Shown here piece by piece: positions 23,160-33,894 of a stretch of DNA of 64,000 nt. The position numbers and the translations under genes were made by a program. The stretch comes from Anthoceros angustus. Taxonomy: Eukaryota; Streptophyta; Anthocerotopsida; Anthocerotales; Anthocerotaceae. Positions within the stretch are counted from its first letter, which is position 1. Each line of letters starts with the position of its first letter. The stretch spans positions 246,564-310,563 of the forward strand of contig VJWM01000219.1 in assembly GCA_010909165.1 (NCBI GenBank). The letters run 5' to 3'. Under the pieces are notes generated by a model. That model saw only the letters and a list, made by a program, of their open reading frames with translations, was not told where the DNA came from and made no database searches.

Positions 23160-24820
23160 AAAATCTTACTAAGAAGGAGCAATCCTGGGTGTGTCTCACA
23201 AATCCCTTGGCCCAGGGGGTGCGGGATGATCCATGCCAGCGCCTTTTGTAACCAAGAAGCCAACTGGAAAATGGGCTTCAGTATCCGGGAGCTGCATCGG
23301 AGAAAAGCGAATTGATTTCAGGTTTTTCTGCTCTCGAACATGAATTCTTCAATACCAGGCTCATGACTTCTGGTCAGTACCAGCAATGAGCTCAGACGCG
23401 CGTCTCAGACTTCTCCTGAGAGATTTGAACCAATGACACCACGGGCACGTTACACAGGCAGTAAAATCGCCACCCGAACGCGCCTAGAAGTTTGAATAGG
23501 TTCTTCCATGAGCGTGTCCGGGAGCGGAGCACTTTGTCAGCCGCGCTCAACTATAATTTTCTGCTGGATTGCAATTTCCATTCCATTATTCCATCTAGTG
23601 GTCTTTTTCTCTTCATAGCACACGCCCTGGACCCGCACACTTAGATGTGTCACACTTGGAGTTGGGTGACCACGGGAAGGTTTGAAATCATTTCCCAAAT
23701 TCTTAAAGAGAACCCGGAGGTAAGTTATAGGTGATCTACAAAAACCTCATCTCCTGCACTCGTAGAGGTTCACAAAATTGGAGATTTTATTAAAACGAAG
23801 AGATGGAAATCCATGTACCCCGAACCGAGGGGACAACCATTAAAGGGCCAAGAGCCAGGGGGCCTAGCCCCACAAATGCCAACCCCCAAGCTACCTACGC
23901 CCCGATTATGTCGTGGTCGAGATGTGGAAAGGCCTATCTACAACTAGTCCCACAAATGCCAACCCCGACGCTACCTACGCCCCAATTATGTCGTGGTCGA
24001 GATGAGGAAAGGCCTATCTACAACTAGCCCCACAAATCGCTACGCTCCGATTATGTCGTGGTCCGAGATGAGAAAAAGCCTATCTACAACTGATACTGAT
24101 GATGCCACGTCTCATGTGCTCATTGCCGTCCTGTAACTAGCTTTGGCCAGCGCCCTGAAGGGCGATGGATACCCGCTGTCGAAAGAAAGCACATGCCTCC
24201 GTCGTCCTAGCCCAGCACATGCCTCCGTCGTCCTAGCCCAGAGGGTTGAGGGACATATCAATGTAGGGGAATGGCTAGGGAGCACCTTGGAGCGGAAGGT
24301 GTGAAATGGGTAGGGTTAGCACTTCCCTAATATGGCTCTAAAGATGGCCCATCATATGTAGACTCGAGCAAGGAAGGGCGTTTAGTGGAGGTGCGCCCCT
24401 GGAGCTATAGTCGTGGTATATGAGCATGCTCATGAGAATTGACAATGAATTATGGAACATCATCCTTAGCGAACGAATATGAACGAAATGATTGAGAAAA
24501 GATTATCCTTTAGCCAGAAATATATTCAATCATTTTATTATATTAATATAACATTAGGTTTTCATTTTTCATTTTATTATAATAATATAATCTTATTTTT
24601 TTTCAATTTTTGTCCAGTTTGATGCTCCGTCTGTGGGGTTCATTGCCGTAGTCACCGTTCATTTACCAGTAACAATTCAGTAGAATTTCTAGACTGGACC
24701 GTTCAACTTAGAACTGAACTAGGTGGAACATAGTTGGTGCACATGAACGTGGAACTGGCAATTCGGAAGAGTCCTTAGAGGACAGGAAACAGTAAATGAC
24801 CCAGTACTAGCTCAACCGGG
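23160..24820. other. intergenic repeats between TARBP1-like and SGT-like genes
   Basis: No gene was recognised. The first 300 bases should contain the TARBP1-like promoter. A three-copy tandem repeat (23864-24085), a doubled 27-base unit (about 24190-24240, AGCACATGCCTCCGTCGTCC) and an AT-rich duplicated stretch (24520-24605, TTCATTTTATTATA twice) follow. The middle may be a decayed LTR, but no borders can be shown. Confidence 0.45.
23864..24085. repeat. tandem repeat, about 82-base unit, 3 copies
   Basis: The unit contains CCCACAAATGCCAACCCC, CTACCTACGCCCCGATTATG, TCGTGGTCGAGATG and GGCCTATCTACAACTAG. It occurs three times from about 23864, 23945 and 24027. The third copy is shortened and diverged. 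Confidence 0.75.
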
Positions 24821-24828
24821 CGGGGGCG

Positions 24829-27380
24829 CTAAGAGCCACCATGTGCTTCGCGGCTGGCTGCCGAGCCACCGTTTTCTGAGAGCGAACTTCCAATCCATTG
24901 CATCAGTGACCCAAGCGATGTTGAAAACTGGGCCAGGGGGACATGACGGCTTTCAGATCTCATGCTTGCATGACCCCAGTTTACGTCTACATTTCGCCGA
25001 CCAGACCCTCCACCACCGGCTCCATTGCCAGCTGATTGAGCGGCAGCAGATGCTGGTGAAGGGAACCGGCTTTCTGGGGTAGCTCCGCTTCCTGGCACCT
25101 CATCTCCTTGTCTAACCCCAAATATTAGGTTCATTATGGCGGAAACGACGTTGTTGAAGTCCGGAATTTCACCAGATGAGCCACTAGAAAAACGCGCTCC
25201 CTGGATATCACAGCACCCAAAAAGGACGCAAGTAATAAGTCAACAACAGTCGCAAGTCAGCGATGTATACAGAAGTCCGGACAGCCACAACCTGCCCAGA
25301 AGTGGATCCACTGTGATGCAGCTGTTGCTGTATTGTGCTATGCAATTCTTCCGCAAGTCCGGACAAAGCAGCCTACACAAGAGGCAAGGAAGGCTTTTGA
25401 GATTGGTAAGTGGTTGCACAAACATGTACACTTCCAGAAACAGCACAATCTAGACGGACACGGGCATCGTCGTCTTCTTGGTCAAAAACCCCCTGATAAG
25501 AAGTTTGAAAACAGAGCAACATCCCCCTCCCCCGTTTGCATATGATGCTACAAGGGCACAGCCCAACTATTACTTTACCATACCTGTATATTTTCCCTGG
25601 CGGAAGGGCTTGTTGGATCCAGCGCAAGGGCTGCAACAAAGAACCACAAAGGAAAATAGCTGTTAGATGAATCTCCCACCAACTATCATTCCCTCTTTTT
25701 CAACCTCATGGCACTGCATCGGAAAAATATGAGAGGTTACACCAAGGAATGCGATCTGTACGGCTCAAAGCTATGAAGATCTGGAGACCATATCGGACCT
25801 TTTTGAAAACCATTTTGTATTGCCTCTAGGTAGCGCCCTTGAGTGAGATACACGGTACCCAATCTGCTGTAGGCTTTGCTGTAGGACGGATTGAGCTTTA
25901 TGGCTGTGTTGCAGTCGGCAATTGCCTCCTTATAGAGTCCCATCTGGGTATGCGCTGCAGCTCTGTAAGGTAGAAGGCCCTTTAGGATGTATTTCATGCT
26001 ACAACTCGTCGTCACACCTCAAAGGAGATGGAAAGTAGTGCATCTAACCTGTTGGAAAAGTATATAGCGTTCTTGGTCGACAGAGAGATGGCGAGAGTGT
26101 AGAGGTCGACGGCTTCACGGTATCGCTCAGATGACATCGCTGTATTACCTGCCAGCAGATGCCAACACCAGCAATGAGTTGACATTCTGGTCTACAACTG
26201 AAGTTGGCAGATGCTACGAACACACTTGCTCGAAATGCACCACCAAACACCTTGGATCTTATACGCTTCAGCTAATGCTTCTACTCGTTTGTTCCGCGCA
26301 TGGACTCCTGCTGGCAGAAACTACAAAAGACGAACACAAGTCAGCTCAACTTCACGCCAGGCATGTCCTTCCCAGGGGGAGAGCATACACTTAGGTCCGA
26401 TACAACCCATCACAGCTGCTTCAATCGGACGCAGTCGTTCAGCTCAGACTCTCGAATCAAACCGTAAACAAAACAAACGAAACGTGAGCCAGAACTCGCA
26501 AACACCAAAACCGTACATTAATTGCCCTCTCCAGAGTCTCCCTCGCATCTTGCAAGCGCCTATCATATTCAGCACTCCCTCTAGCAACACCTTCAAAATG
26601 GCTGGTACTCTCCAGGCCCTCCACGAATTCCTCAAACAAGCCGTCCAGAGTCGCATCATCTTCAGGCAAGACAAACCCACGCACCTGAGCCGCGCACCAG
26701 CGTGTGACCAGCAACAAAAACCGGTGAGGCCAAGGCAGCAGGAGGAGAAAACCTCACCTCCATCCCTCCCGTGCCCATTCCCCGCTACATCATCCTGCAG
26801 CAAACGAAACCGCCGACCTCCAACACAGTTAGCACTGAACCACGCAAGCTCCAACCTTTAAAACTCCTCACTCCCAGCTTCACAATTCACATGCCCGACC
26901 TGATTCCCAGCAGCACTATCACCCCCATCTCCGTCTGCAATCCCGCCCTGCCCCTGCCCCTGCCCCTTCTCCTTCCCCTTCCCCTTCCCCTTCCCGCCCC
27001 CAGCATCGGCAGCAGCGAAGAGTTGCGGCAAGGACGGAATCGGATCGTCGAGCCGCAGGCCACGGAGACTGAACGCATCCCGCAGGCACTCCTCCGCAAC
27101 CTCCAGTCCCTCACGATCCCCTCCAGGTTCAGTCTCAACTGCAGCGCATGCAACGAGATTAGGTCAGGGCGCGGGTGCAGGCTCCTTGCGTTCGCTCCAC
27201 GACGCGGTATGTGCCGCAGAGGCTTCCGATGCCCCCATCCGCAGCCGCGATGCGCAGGAATTGCAAGAAACCAAAATTCAGAGGCACAGCTGGGAGAAAG
27301 CGCACACCGGAATGGAGGAAGTCTAGAAAGGCGAGCACAATTCGCTGCGAGATCGGAGAGTTGGCGCGCAGAGGCTCCAT
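24829..27380 (-). CDS. SGTA: SGT-type small glutamine-rich TPR co-chaperone
   Basis: This spliced gene encodes a homologue of animal SGTA and Arabidopsis At4g08320. These proteins bind Hsp70/Hsp90 through their TPRs and help handle hydrophobic and tail-anchored proteins in the cytosol. Exon 1 (27380-27308) encodes ANSPISQRIVLAFLDFLHS. Exon 2 starts at 27138 with VETEPGGDREGLEVAEECL, the N-terminal dimerisation region, and then a GKGKGK/GQGQ low-complexity tail. TPRs follow: GNTAMSSERYREAVDLYTLAISLSTKNA (about 26.15-26.05 kb), AAAHTQMGLYKEAIADCNTAI and YSKAYSRLGTVYLTQGRYLEAI (about 25.98-25.8 kb), and ALALDPTSPSARENIQ (near 25.62 kb). A Gln-rich part near 25.3 kb and the C-terminal exon (SSGEIPDFNNVVSAIMNLIFG, stop at 24829) complete it. 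It lies divergent to CCaMK. Some middle exon borders are approximate. Confidence 0.85.
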
Positions 27381-27754
27381 GGCTCGGTGGTGCGTGCTCT
27401 GGTGTCAAAGCCGCGAAGCGGAATAAAAAGCTTGGTTTGACATGTTCAACATACACACATCTGTAGCGCATGTAAGTACATAAATAGCATAAATGTAACA
27501 CGCTTCTTGTCATTTGTTTACATGCCTAGGTAGATGGTTCTTCCGCGAGACCTCGAGCTTAATCCTCATGGAATGGAGAAAATGGTGGGCACTAGACAAT
27601 AGCATTGGTGGAGAAGGAATCGAATGCTCTCTCTTCCAGTTCCGTCCAGGACAAGCAGGCTGCTCTTCCAGACAAGCGGGCCGCGCTGGAAGAGCAGGAG
27701 GAGGCGTGGAGGAGGAGGAGGAGGAGGAGGAGGAGGTCGAGGAGGAGGGCGGCC
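27381..27754. promoter_or_regulatory. shared divergent promoter region of SGT and CCaMK
   Basis: Only 374 bases separate the two divergent start codons, so both promoters and 5' UTRs must lie here or inside the neighbouring gene. The right part contains a (GAG)n run (about 27713-27745). No specific transcription-factor site was identified. Confidence 0.5.
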
Positions 27755-29861
27755 ATGAGCAGGCTGCTGCAGCACGACTACCAGGTAGCGGAGGTGGTAG
27801 GGAGCGGGGGGTTCTCGGTGGTGAGGAAGGGGGTGAGCAGGCACGACGGGAGCAGCGTGGTGGCCATCAAGACGCTCAAGAAGCAGCAAGGGCAGGGGTT
27901 GCAGCAGCAGCAGGGGCAGGGGCAGGGGCAGAGGGAGCATGAGGGGCCGGCGAGCAAGAAAGCGAGGGTGGGGGTGGGCGGGAGTGGGATGACGGTGTCG
28001 GAGGCGCTGGTGGCCAACGAGATTCTGGTGATGCAGCGGATAGTGGAGGAGGTGTCGCCCAATCCCAATGTGATCCACCTACTGGACGTGTACGAGGACG
28101 CGGGGGTGCACCTGGTGCTAGAGCTGTGCTCGGGGAGCTCTTCGACAGGATCGTGTCGCAGTCGCGCTACTCGGAGCGGGAGGCGGCGGCCGTGGTGCGC
28201 CAGATCGCCAACGGGCTCAGGAGCCTGCACGAGGCGCACATTGTGCACCGGGACCTCAAGCCCGAGAACTGCCTCTTCCTCACCTCCGACCCGGACTCCC
28301 CAGTGAAAATCATGGACTTCGGGCTCAGCCATGTCCAGCAGCTCACCAGCCCCATCGTGGGCATGTTCGGCTCCATCGACTATGTGGCGCCCGAGTCCCT
28401 GCTGCGCAAGCCCGTGCTGCCCGCTACCGATATGTGGTCGCTCGGGGTCATCCTCTACATTCTGCTGTGCGGGTATCCGCCCTTTCATGCGCGCACCAAC
28501 CGGGAGAAGCAGGAGGCCATTCTTGCGGTAGGTACTCTTTTTGCTGCTTTCCTTCCTTCCTTCCTCCCTTCCGCTTGGGCTTGTTTCCTTCCCTCCAGCA
28601 AGAACAGGATTGCTTGCCTTGTGCGGTCGGTAGAGCCAGCATTGATGTCGGACTGGGACTGGGACTGGGACTGGGGTCCACCCCCAACTCTCTGCCTGCT
28701 TCATGTCAGGGTCGTTTTGACTTCACAGATCCTACGTGGGCCACGGTCTCCCGATCTGCCAAGGAGCTCATCTCCAGTTTGCTGGCGGTGGCTCCGCACC
28801 AGAGGCCCACAGCCCAGGAGGTGAGCAGCCCAGCCCAGCCCAATTTCCAATTCAATCCACCCAGCATTGCATTGCGTGATTGTGTGTAATCCCACGGTGG
28901 CCATGGCAGCTTCTGCAGCATCCCTGGGTGAGAGGGGAGGAGGCCAATCCGGAGCCGGTGGTGCCCCTCATATTCCAGCGCTTCCAGAAGTTCAATGCGC
29001 GCCGGAAGTTCCGGGCCGCGGTGCAGGCCAGCGTCATGAGCAACAAGCTGGTGGGCTCTGTGCGGACAAGCAACCTGAGAACCCTTGTGGGCTCCAAGGC
29101 TCTCAGCGCGGAGGAGCTGCGCAATCTGCACAAGCATTTCAAGGCCATGTACGTGAGCAGTCTCTTGCACCCACTGCCCTGCTCGTCACTGCCTTGCCCG
29201 CCTCCTCACATGCACAATGTTGCCTTGCTGCATCCAGATCAGGCAATGGCTCCAGCGTTTCTCTCAAGGAGTTCGTAGACGTGCTAAGGGCCATGAAGAA
29301 GGATGCGCTGGTGCCTCTGGCTCCTGACATCTTCAAGCTGTTTGACGTGAACCGGGACGGGTCGGTGGACATGAGGGAGATCATATGTGGCTTCTCTCCT
29401 CTCAAGAAGCCTGAAGGCGACGAGGCCCTGCGGTTATGCTTTCAGGTGGGGAATCTGCCCTCACCCTGGCCATTGCTAAGCTAGGACAGGAATTCTGGAG
29501 GGAACTCATGAACTGTGTCGTGGCTTGTGGCAGATGTACGATACGGATGGATCAGGAGCCATTTCCCGAGACGAGCTGGCCGCGATGCTCAGGGTATGTT
29601 CAGCAGATCCCTCTTCGATAATATGCTCCTCGGCACCTGTCGAATGCGCTGCTTGACCTCCAGACGATGCTGTTGCGGCTGCAGGCCTTGCCCGAGGTGT
29701 ATCTACCACCTGATATAACGGAGCCTGGAAAACTGGATGAGATATTCGACCACATGGACGCCAATAACGATGGTCATGTAAGCTTTGACGAATTCAGAGA
29801 CGCGATGCAGACCAATCACAAACTCAGAGAGGGACTCCTCTTTCCACTTGGCCAACCCTAG
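27755..29861 (+). CDS. CCaMK: calcium/calmodulin-dependent protein kinase CCaMK (DMI3)
   Basis: CCaMK is the nuclear decoder of symbiotic calcium oscillations and phosphorylates CYCLOPS in the arbuscular-mycorrhiza pathway. Six exons are readable: 27755-28527, 28710-28820, 28910-29148, 29239-29445, 29534-29593 and 29685-29861, with GT-AG introns of 89-182 bases. The start is MSRLLQHDYQV, as in the family; a longer frame from 27605 adds only an Arg-rich run. The kinase shows VGSGGFSVVRKG, VAIKTLKK, HRDLKPENC, MDFGLS and the APE-like APES. DFTDPTWATVS keeps the autophosphorylation Thr (family T271/T265; near residue 268 here). The CaM-binding helix is FNARRKFRAAVQASV. Three canonical EF-hands follow: DVNRDGSVDMRE, DTDGSGAISRDE and DANNDGHVSFDE. 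An odd point is that the frame breaks at about 28130-28137, in CSG/GELFD, where a G-run is four bases short. Either the allele is broken or the consensus is wrong. Confidence 0.93.
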
Positions 29862-29933
29862 CCTGACCACAATTCTGCGGACTATCCTTGTAATGTTTGA
29901 ACTCGTTGTCATTGTAATTCCCGCCCCCCAATA
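29862..29933. terminator. shared 3' flank of convergent CCaMK and membrane-protein genes
   Basis: Stop codons of the two convergent genes are only 72 bases apart. The two transcripts must either overlap at their 3' ends or use very short 3' UTRs. No clear AATAAA is present. Confidence 0.4.
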
Positions 29934-31474
29934 TCACCTTTCCGGACAATTCCCCCATCGTTGCAAGGACCACGACGGAAATCTGTATGACAGGAAGGAG
30001 GCCAGGGTCCACAGGGAAAGCACTCCTAGCAGCTGAAGGACCGATAGAAGCGTCCTTAGAGACCCGTTGATGGCCAGGGTTTCCGCAGTGGTTTCAGCTC
30101 CCCTGAGGGAGAACACAAGCCCTGCCACCAGCTGCGCTGCCCTGTTCAACTGGTGCAGCCGATATACCTGGTGAACGAAGGCAGGCAGGACAGCCTTGTA
30201 AGGCATTTTCCCCGTGTACATACATACAGGATCAGCAAAGCAGGAACGATGAAGAGGTGAGAAAGCAACCTGGAAGATGACTGGCACAACGGGCCACGCC
30301 ATGGAATTATTGGCCCTGGTGATCTGCTCCAACGATAGCTGGACAATCAGTCCGAGAATATATGGAAGCAGAGCGGCAGCCGCGGCCGGTCCCGTCCATG
30401 ACCACACAACGGCCAGGGTCACCACCGGCAGAAGGACTCCTAATGCCAAAGACACAGCGGCGGACACCTTGTATCCCAGGGGTAAGGACGCGGCAACGGG
30501 AGGGAGGCTAATCTTGCTGTCGCTAATTCCTTGCTGGAGCTCGCTGGTGAACTTATCGGCAAGGTACAGAAACACCAACGCACCAGCGTAAAAGCAGGAC
30601 TCCGTGAAAAAAAGGATGACGAAATCTGCAAGCCAGCGACTTCATCTTAGCGCCAAGTGCAACAAGAACAAGACCAGAAACGCGGCCTCGGATTGCGGCT
30701 ACCTAACCTGTGAGCAGAGAGTCTTGAAGCAAGGCTTCGGAGATCTTCCTTAAGTACAAGGGCGGCAATACCACAGACGCCACCAAGGTGAGAGGCCCCA
30801 AAATCCACAGCAAACTTCTCCAACCCCTGGCAGCGGGAGATGTCTGGACACTCTCTGCTTGATCCAGTGCCTCCGTCGCAATCTCTGTGAGCGGGACGCC
30901 GGCTTGACGGAAGGACACCATTCCACTCTTCCCGTTGTAAGACAAGAAGTCTGCACCATCTGCACTTGGCGGGACGAAGCCATTCTCCGTTCCCCCTGGT
31001 ACAGCACTACTAGATTCAAACGGGCTCTCAGCGCTTCTGTCCGGCAACTCCGATGTTATCGGAATCTGAGAAGCCAAGCAGAGAAGAGGCGGCCGGCGAT
31101 ATCTTCCCTGCCTCTTTCGGAGCCCAATTTTCAGAGCCCCACTCCCGATCCCAAGCCCCTGAATTCCAGCATTCTGCTGCGCAATTCTTTGCGCAAAGAC
31201 GGTGGTAGGTCGCCATTGGCCAGCAGCGCCACCTGAAGTCCTTTGCAAGCTGCACACACAGTCAATTCGTTGAGCGCAGGCAAAAAGAAAGCAACAAGAG
31301 AAGCCAGCGGCAAGAATCCGATCACCTTAGTTTGGAAAAAGCTTGGCCTGGAAAGCAGCGGAGAGCCGAGGACTGCATGCCAGAGACGCTGTCAGCAGCG
31401 GCGTTGGTATCCACAGTGCCGGCAAATCCGCGAAGAGAAAGGGAGCCGATGCCGGCAGCGGTTGCCACGCTCAT
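29934..31474 (-). CDS. conserved plastid-targeted multipass membrane protein, unknown function
   Basis: Four exons (31474-31326, 31249-30708, 30625-30270, 30167-29934) with GT-AG introns join to 426 residues; phases agree at every junction. The start is the ATG at 31474 (MSVATAAGIGSLSLRG), since upstream codons in frame are not ATG. The N-terminus is Ala/Ser/Arg-rich like a chloroplast transit peptide. Then come SYNGKSGMVSFRQAG, a hydrophobic WILGPLTLVASVVLPPLYLR segment, FVILFFTESCFYAGALVFLYLAD and two or three further membrane helices (SLALGVLLPVVTLAVVW; LLSVLQLLGVLSLWTLASF). I recognise this as a conserved green-lineage membrane protein but cannot give a symbol or activity. It converges on CCaMK and is closely followed upstream by another plastid gene. 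Confidence 0.7.
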
Positions 31475-31725
31475 CGTGTCAACAGGACTATCTCCGCAAA
31501 AATGCGGGCTGTGAGAAGCAGCTTGCACAACCCTAGTATGTATATCTATGGTCTACCTGAGCTTGCTGTCTTGGGAGTTCCCTGTTTAGGAAGTCGGAAG
31601 TCGGCAGTCGGATAGTTTCTTTAACACGTCGACTCGTGTCCTGTACCTGGGTTTAGGGTACATTGATAGGTACATCAACACATGTACACTCCGACAAAAC
31701 AGATTGCCCGATTTCCCACCGGTAA

Positions 31726-33544
31726 TCACATGAACTCGTTTTCCAACATCTGCTTCAGAGTTTCTAATCTCACAATTACTGCCGGGTTCATCAAACTTTG
31801 AGCTTCCTTGATGAGAGTTCCTTGTTGTTGCGTTTTGTAGGCATCCAGCACAATCTGCACCCACTTCAACAATCGGTCCGGTTTCCTGCAACACAAAAGC
31901 CGCAACACAGAGTTACCACCAATACACCAGGAAAAACAGGTAAGGAAGCAAGGGTGGCTAGTGGCAGATGTCCCTACGTGTAAAGAGTATCACTCTCCTT
32001 TCCTTCGAGCTCATCGCCGGGTGAGAAAGCGTTGGTTAAGGCAGCCATCCGTTCCCTGGGATCTTCGATGGACAAAACATGGCGGATGATACGAACCTCC
32101 TTGGGTACAAGCCTTTGCATGTTACCTCTTGCAACCAGGTACAGGTGATACATGATATCTTTCACCTGACCAAACACAACAAATTCATCAACATTTACAG
32201 GTGGAAGACAAAATATTCTCGTAACCAGCTGAATTCACAGTGCTGCACACACACCTCATCCTTCATCATGGTCGACTCCTTCGCTGCAGCCCAAGCCTTG
32301 GTGATCATGAGCATCAGCGTTGAGTCGAGCTCCTGTTTTTTGGCGAGCTGGTCAATTTTCTTGGATGCAGCTTCCAGAGAGGGAGAATTCAGTATGTCGT
32401 CAAGCTTCATCTGCGCCACCTTAATAGCATGCTCATCTTCGGCAGCATGATCGTAGGCCTGGACAAAAGTCAGAATTTTGGTTGCAAGCGCCTGGAGTTC
32501 TGCCACGAGGTTACAAGAGAAGGGAGTGAGCATTGAGTTCAAGATCAGGACATGTCCTGAAAGACCATTGTCACCAGAGGCAACTGCAAGTACCTTCTCT
32601 TCGATTCAAATTCTTGTAGGCGGCTTCACACAGCGTTTTTAGATGTTGAAAGAACTCGGCTGTGAAGTCCTTCCGCCGTCGTGCCACAATGGCATCCAGT
32701 TCTGCGGCGTTTCCCTCTATTTCTGCAATAAGCTCGTCGTGTCTCATCATATCGTCATCAACCTGTGGCCAACTAGGTAGTAAGGGACAAGCAAGTTGCC
32801 CGCACAGCAGAGCGAGGATTCACTTCCCAGCATGACCTACCTCCTTGAGACGCCTTGCCAGCTTCAGCAGGTCTCCCTTTTTCTTGGGCTCCTCCTCCGT
32901 GTCAGCCCTGGTCTTGCACCTCTTGTAAAAGTGCGGCCGGATCTTGCTCCACTCCTCACTGAATGCAAGCAGTTTTCTCCATTCTTCTGGCTGAGGCCTG
33001 TCGACCATGAACACATCTATCAATTTATCACAAACCCTACTCATCTTGTACCCCTTCTCCAGCTCTATATCCTCCTCGTCCCCCTCCACATCCTGCTGGC
33101 TAGGCCTTTCCCGACTCGGCAGGTGCTCCACAGCAGGGGTCACAACGGGTGCTGTCTTGGCCTTAGGTTTCCGGCCCCGCTTCTTCTTCCCTGCCTGCTG
33201 CAATTCATCGCCGTCGGCACCCGTGTCTGTGGTGCGGGGAGTATCAGCAACTGCGGAAAGGAAGAGCCAAAACCACGATCAGGCAGAGGCTTTTCAGCAT
33301 CAACACAAGGACACCAACGGACATCAAAACAAGTTGGAGCGGCACCATTGCAGACGATGAAATTCGGAGTGCGCGCTCGCCGGGTGTGCGACAGAGCAGC
33401 CCTGCTATGGCCTTGCCGCCACCAGGAAATGGCAGCGACATGCGCAGCTGCGCCATTGGCTCGGCTGCCGAGCTCCGGATCGCAGAAGGAGGCCGAGGCT
33501 GCGGGCGCGGCCGGGCACAGTCTCAGCAGAGCAGTTGCCGCCAT
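31726..33544 (-). CDS. homologue of chloroplast protein At4g37920 (function unknown)
   Basis: The spliced gene starts at ATG 33544 (MAATALLRLCPAAPAAS), with an in-frame ATG at 33604 as an alternative. The N-terminus looks like a transit peptide. Exon 1 ends at 33346 (…NFIVCN). Exon 2 runs 33250-32841 with a basic GKKKRGRKPKAK patch and the family hallmark KMSRVCDKLIDVFMVDRPQP … WRKLLAFSEEW. Further exons give ARRRKDFTAEFFQHLKTL, NSPSLEAASKKIDQLAKK, LMLMITKAWAAAKESTMMKDE, VKDIMYHLYLVARGNMQRL, DAYKTQQQGTLIKEAQSLMNP and an end in NEFM. This matches, as I remember it, the Arabidopsis protein At4g37920 along its whole length. Its biochemical role is unknown to me. Confidence 0.8.
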
Positions 33545-33894
33545 CACAAAAGAGTGGATCCGCACGGGAAGAAAGCTGAAACCGAACGAAAGAAGTTTTG
33601 GCATGGAATAAAGGCTAATAGGTAATGCGTAAGGTAAAAATAATCTTCTGCAGGCTAATCGAGGCCCGCATCCTTGCTTCTACAAAAAGAATGAAGTGCC
33701 GTGAGCACCACAACAATCGCTTGTTTAATCACCCTGGTTTGGACAAGCCAGTATCTTGCGAGGCCCATTTCCGTGTGTTCACTCTTCTTGGGTCTCTACT
33801 GCTACCTAGATAACTCGAGGACCTAAAATGTACTTACAAATTTGCTACCTACTAGATATCTTCTTCCTGCCTGCCTGCACGCCTGCCTTTCTGC

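Noticed and set aside
27605-27754. N-terminal extension of CCaMK from the upstream ATG at 27605
   Set aside because: It adds a low-complexity Glu/Arg run from a (GAG)n repeat, while family members start at MSR-type sequence matching the ATG at 27755.
27566-28704. Long minus-strand open frames opposite CCaMK
   Set aside because: GC-rich shadow of the kinase exon; the plus strand has all kinase motifs and proper splice sites.
31475-31528. Longer start for the plastid membrane protein
   Set aside because: The upstream in-frame codon at 31528 is GTG; the first ATG is at 31474.
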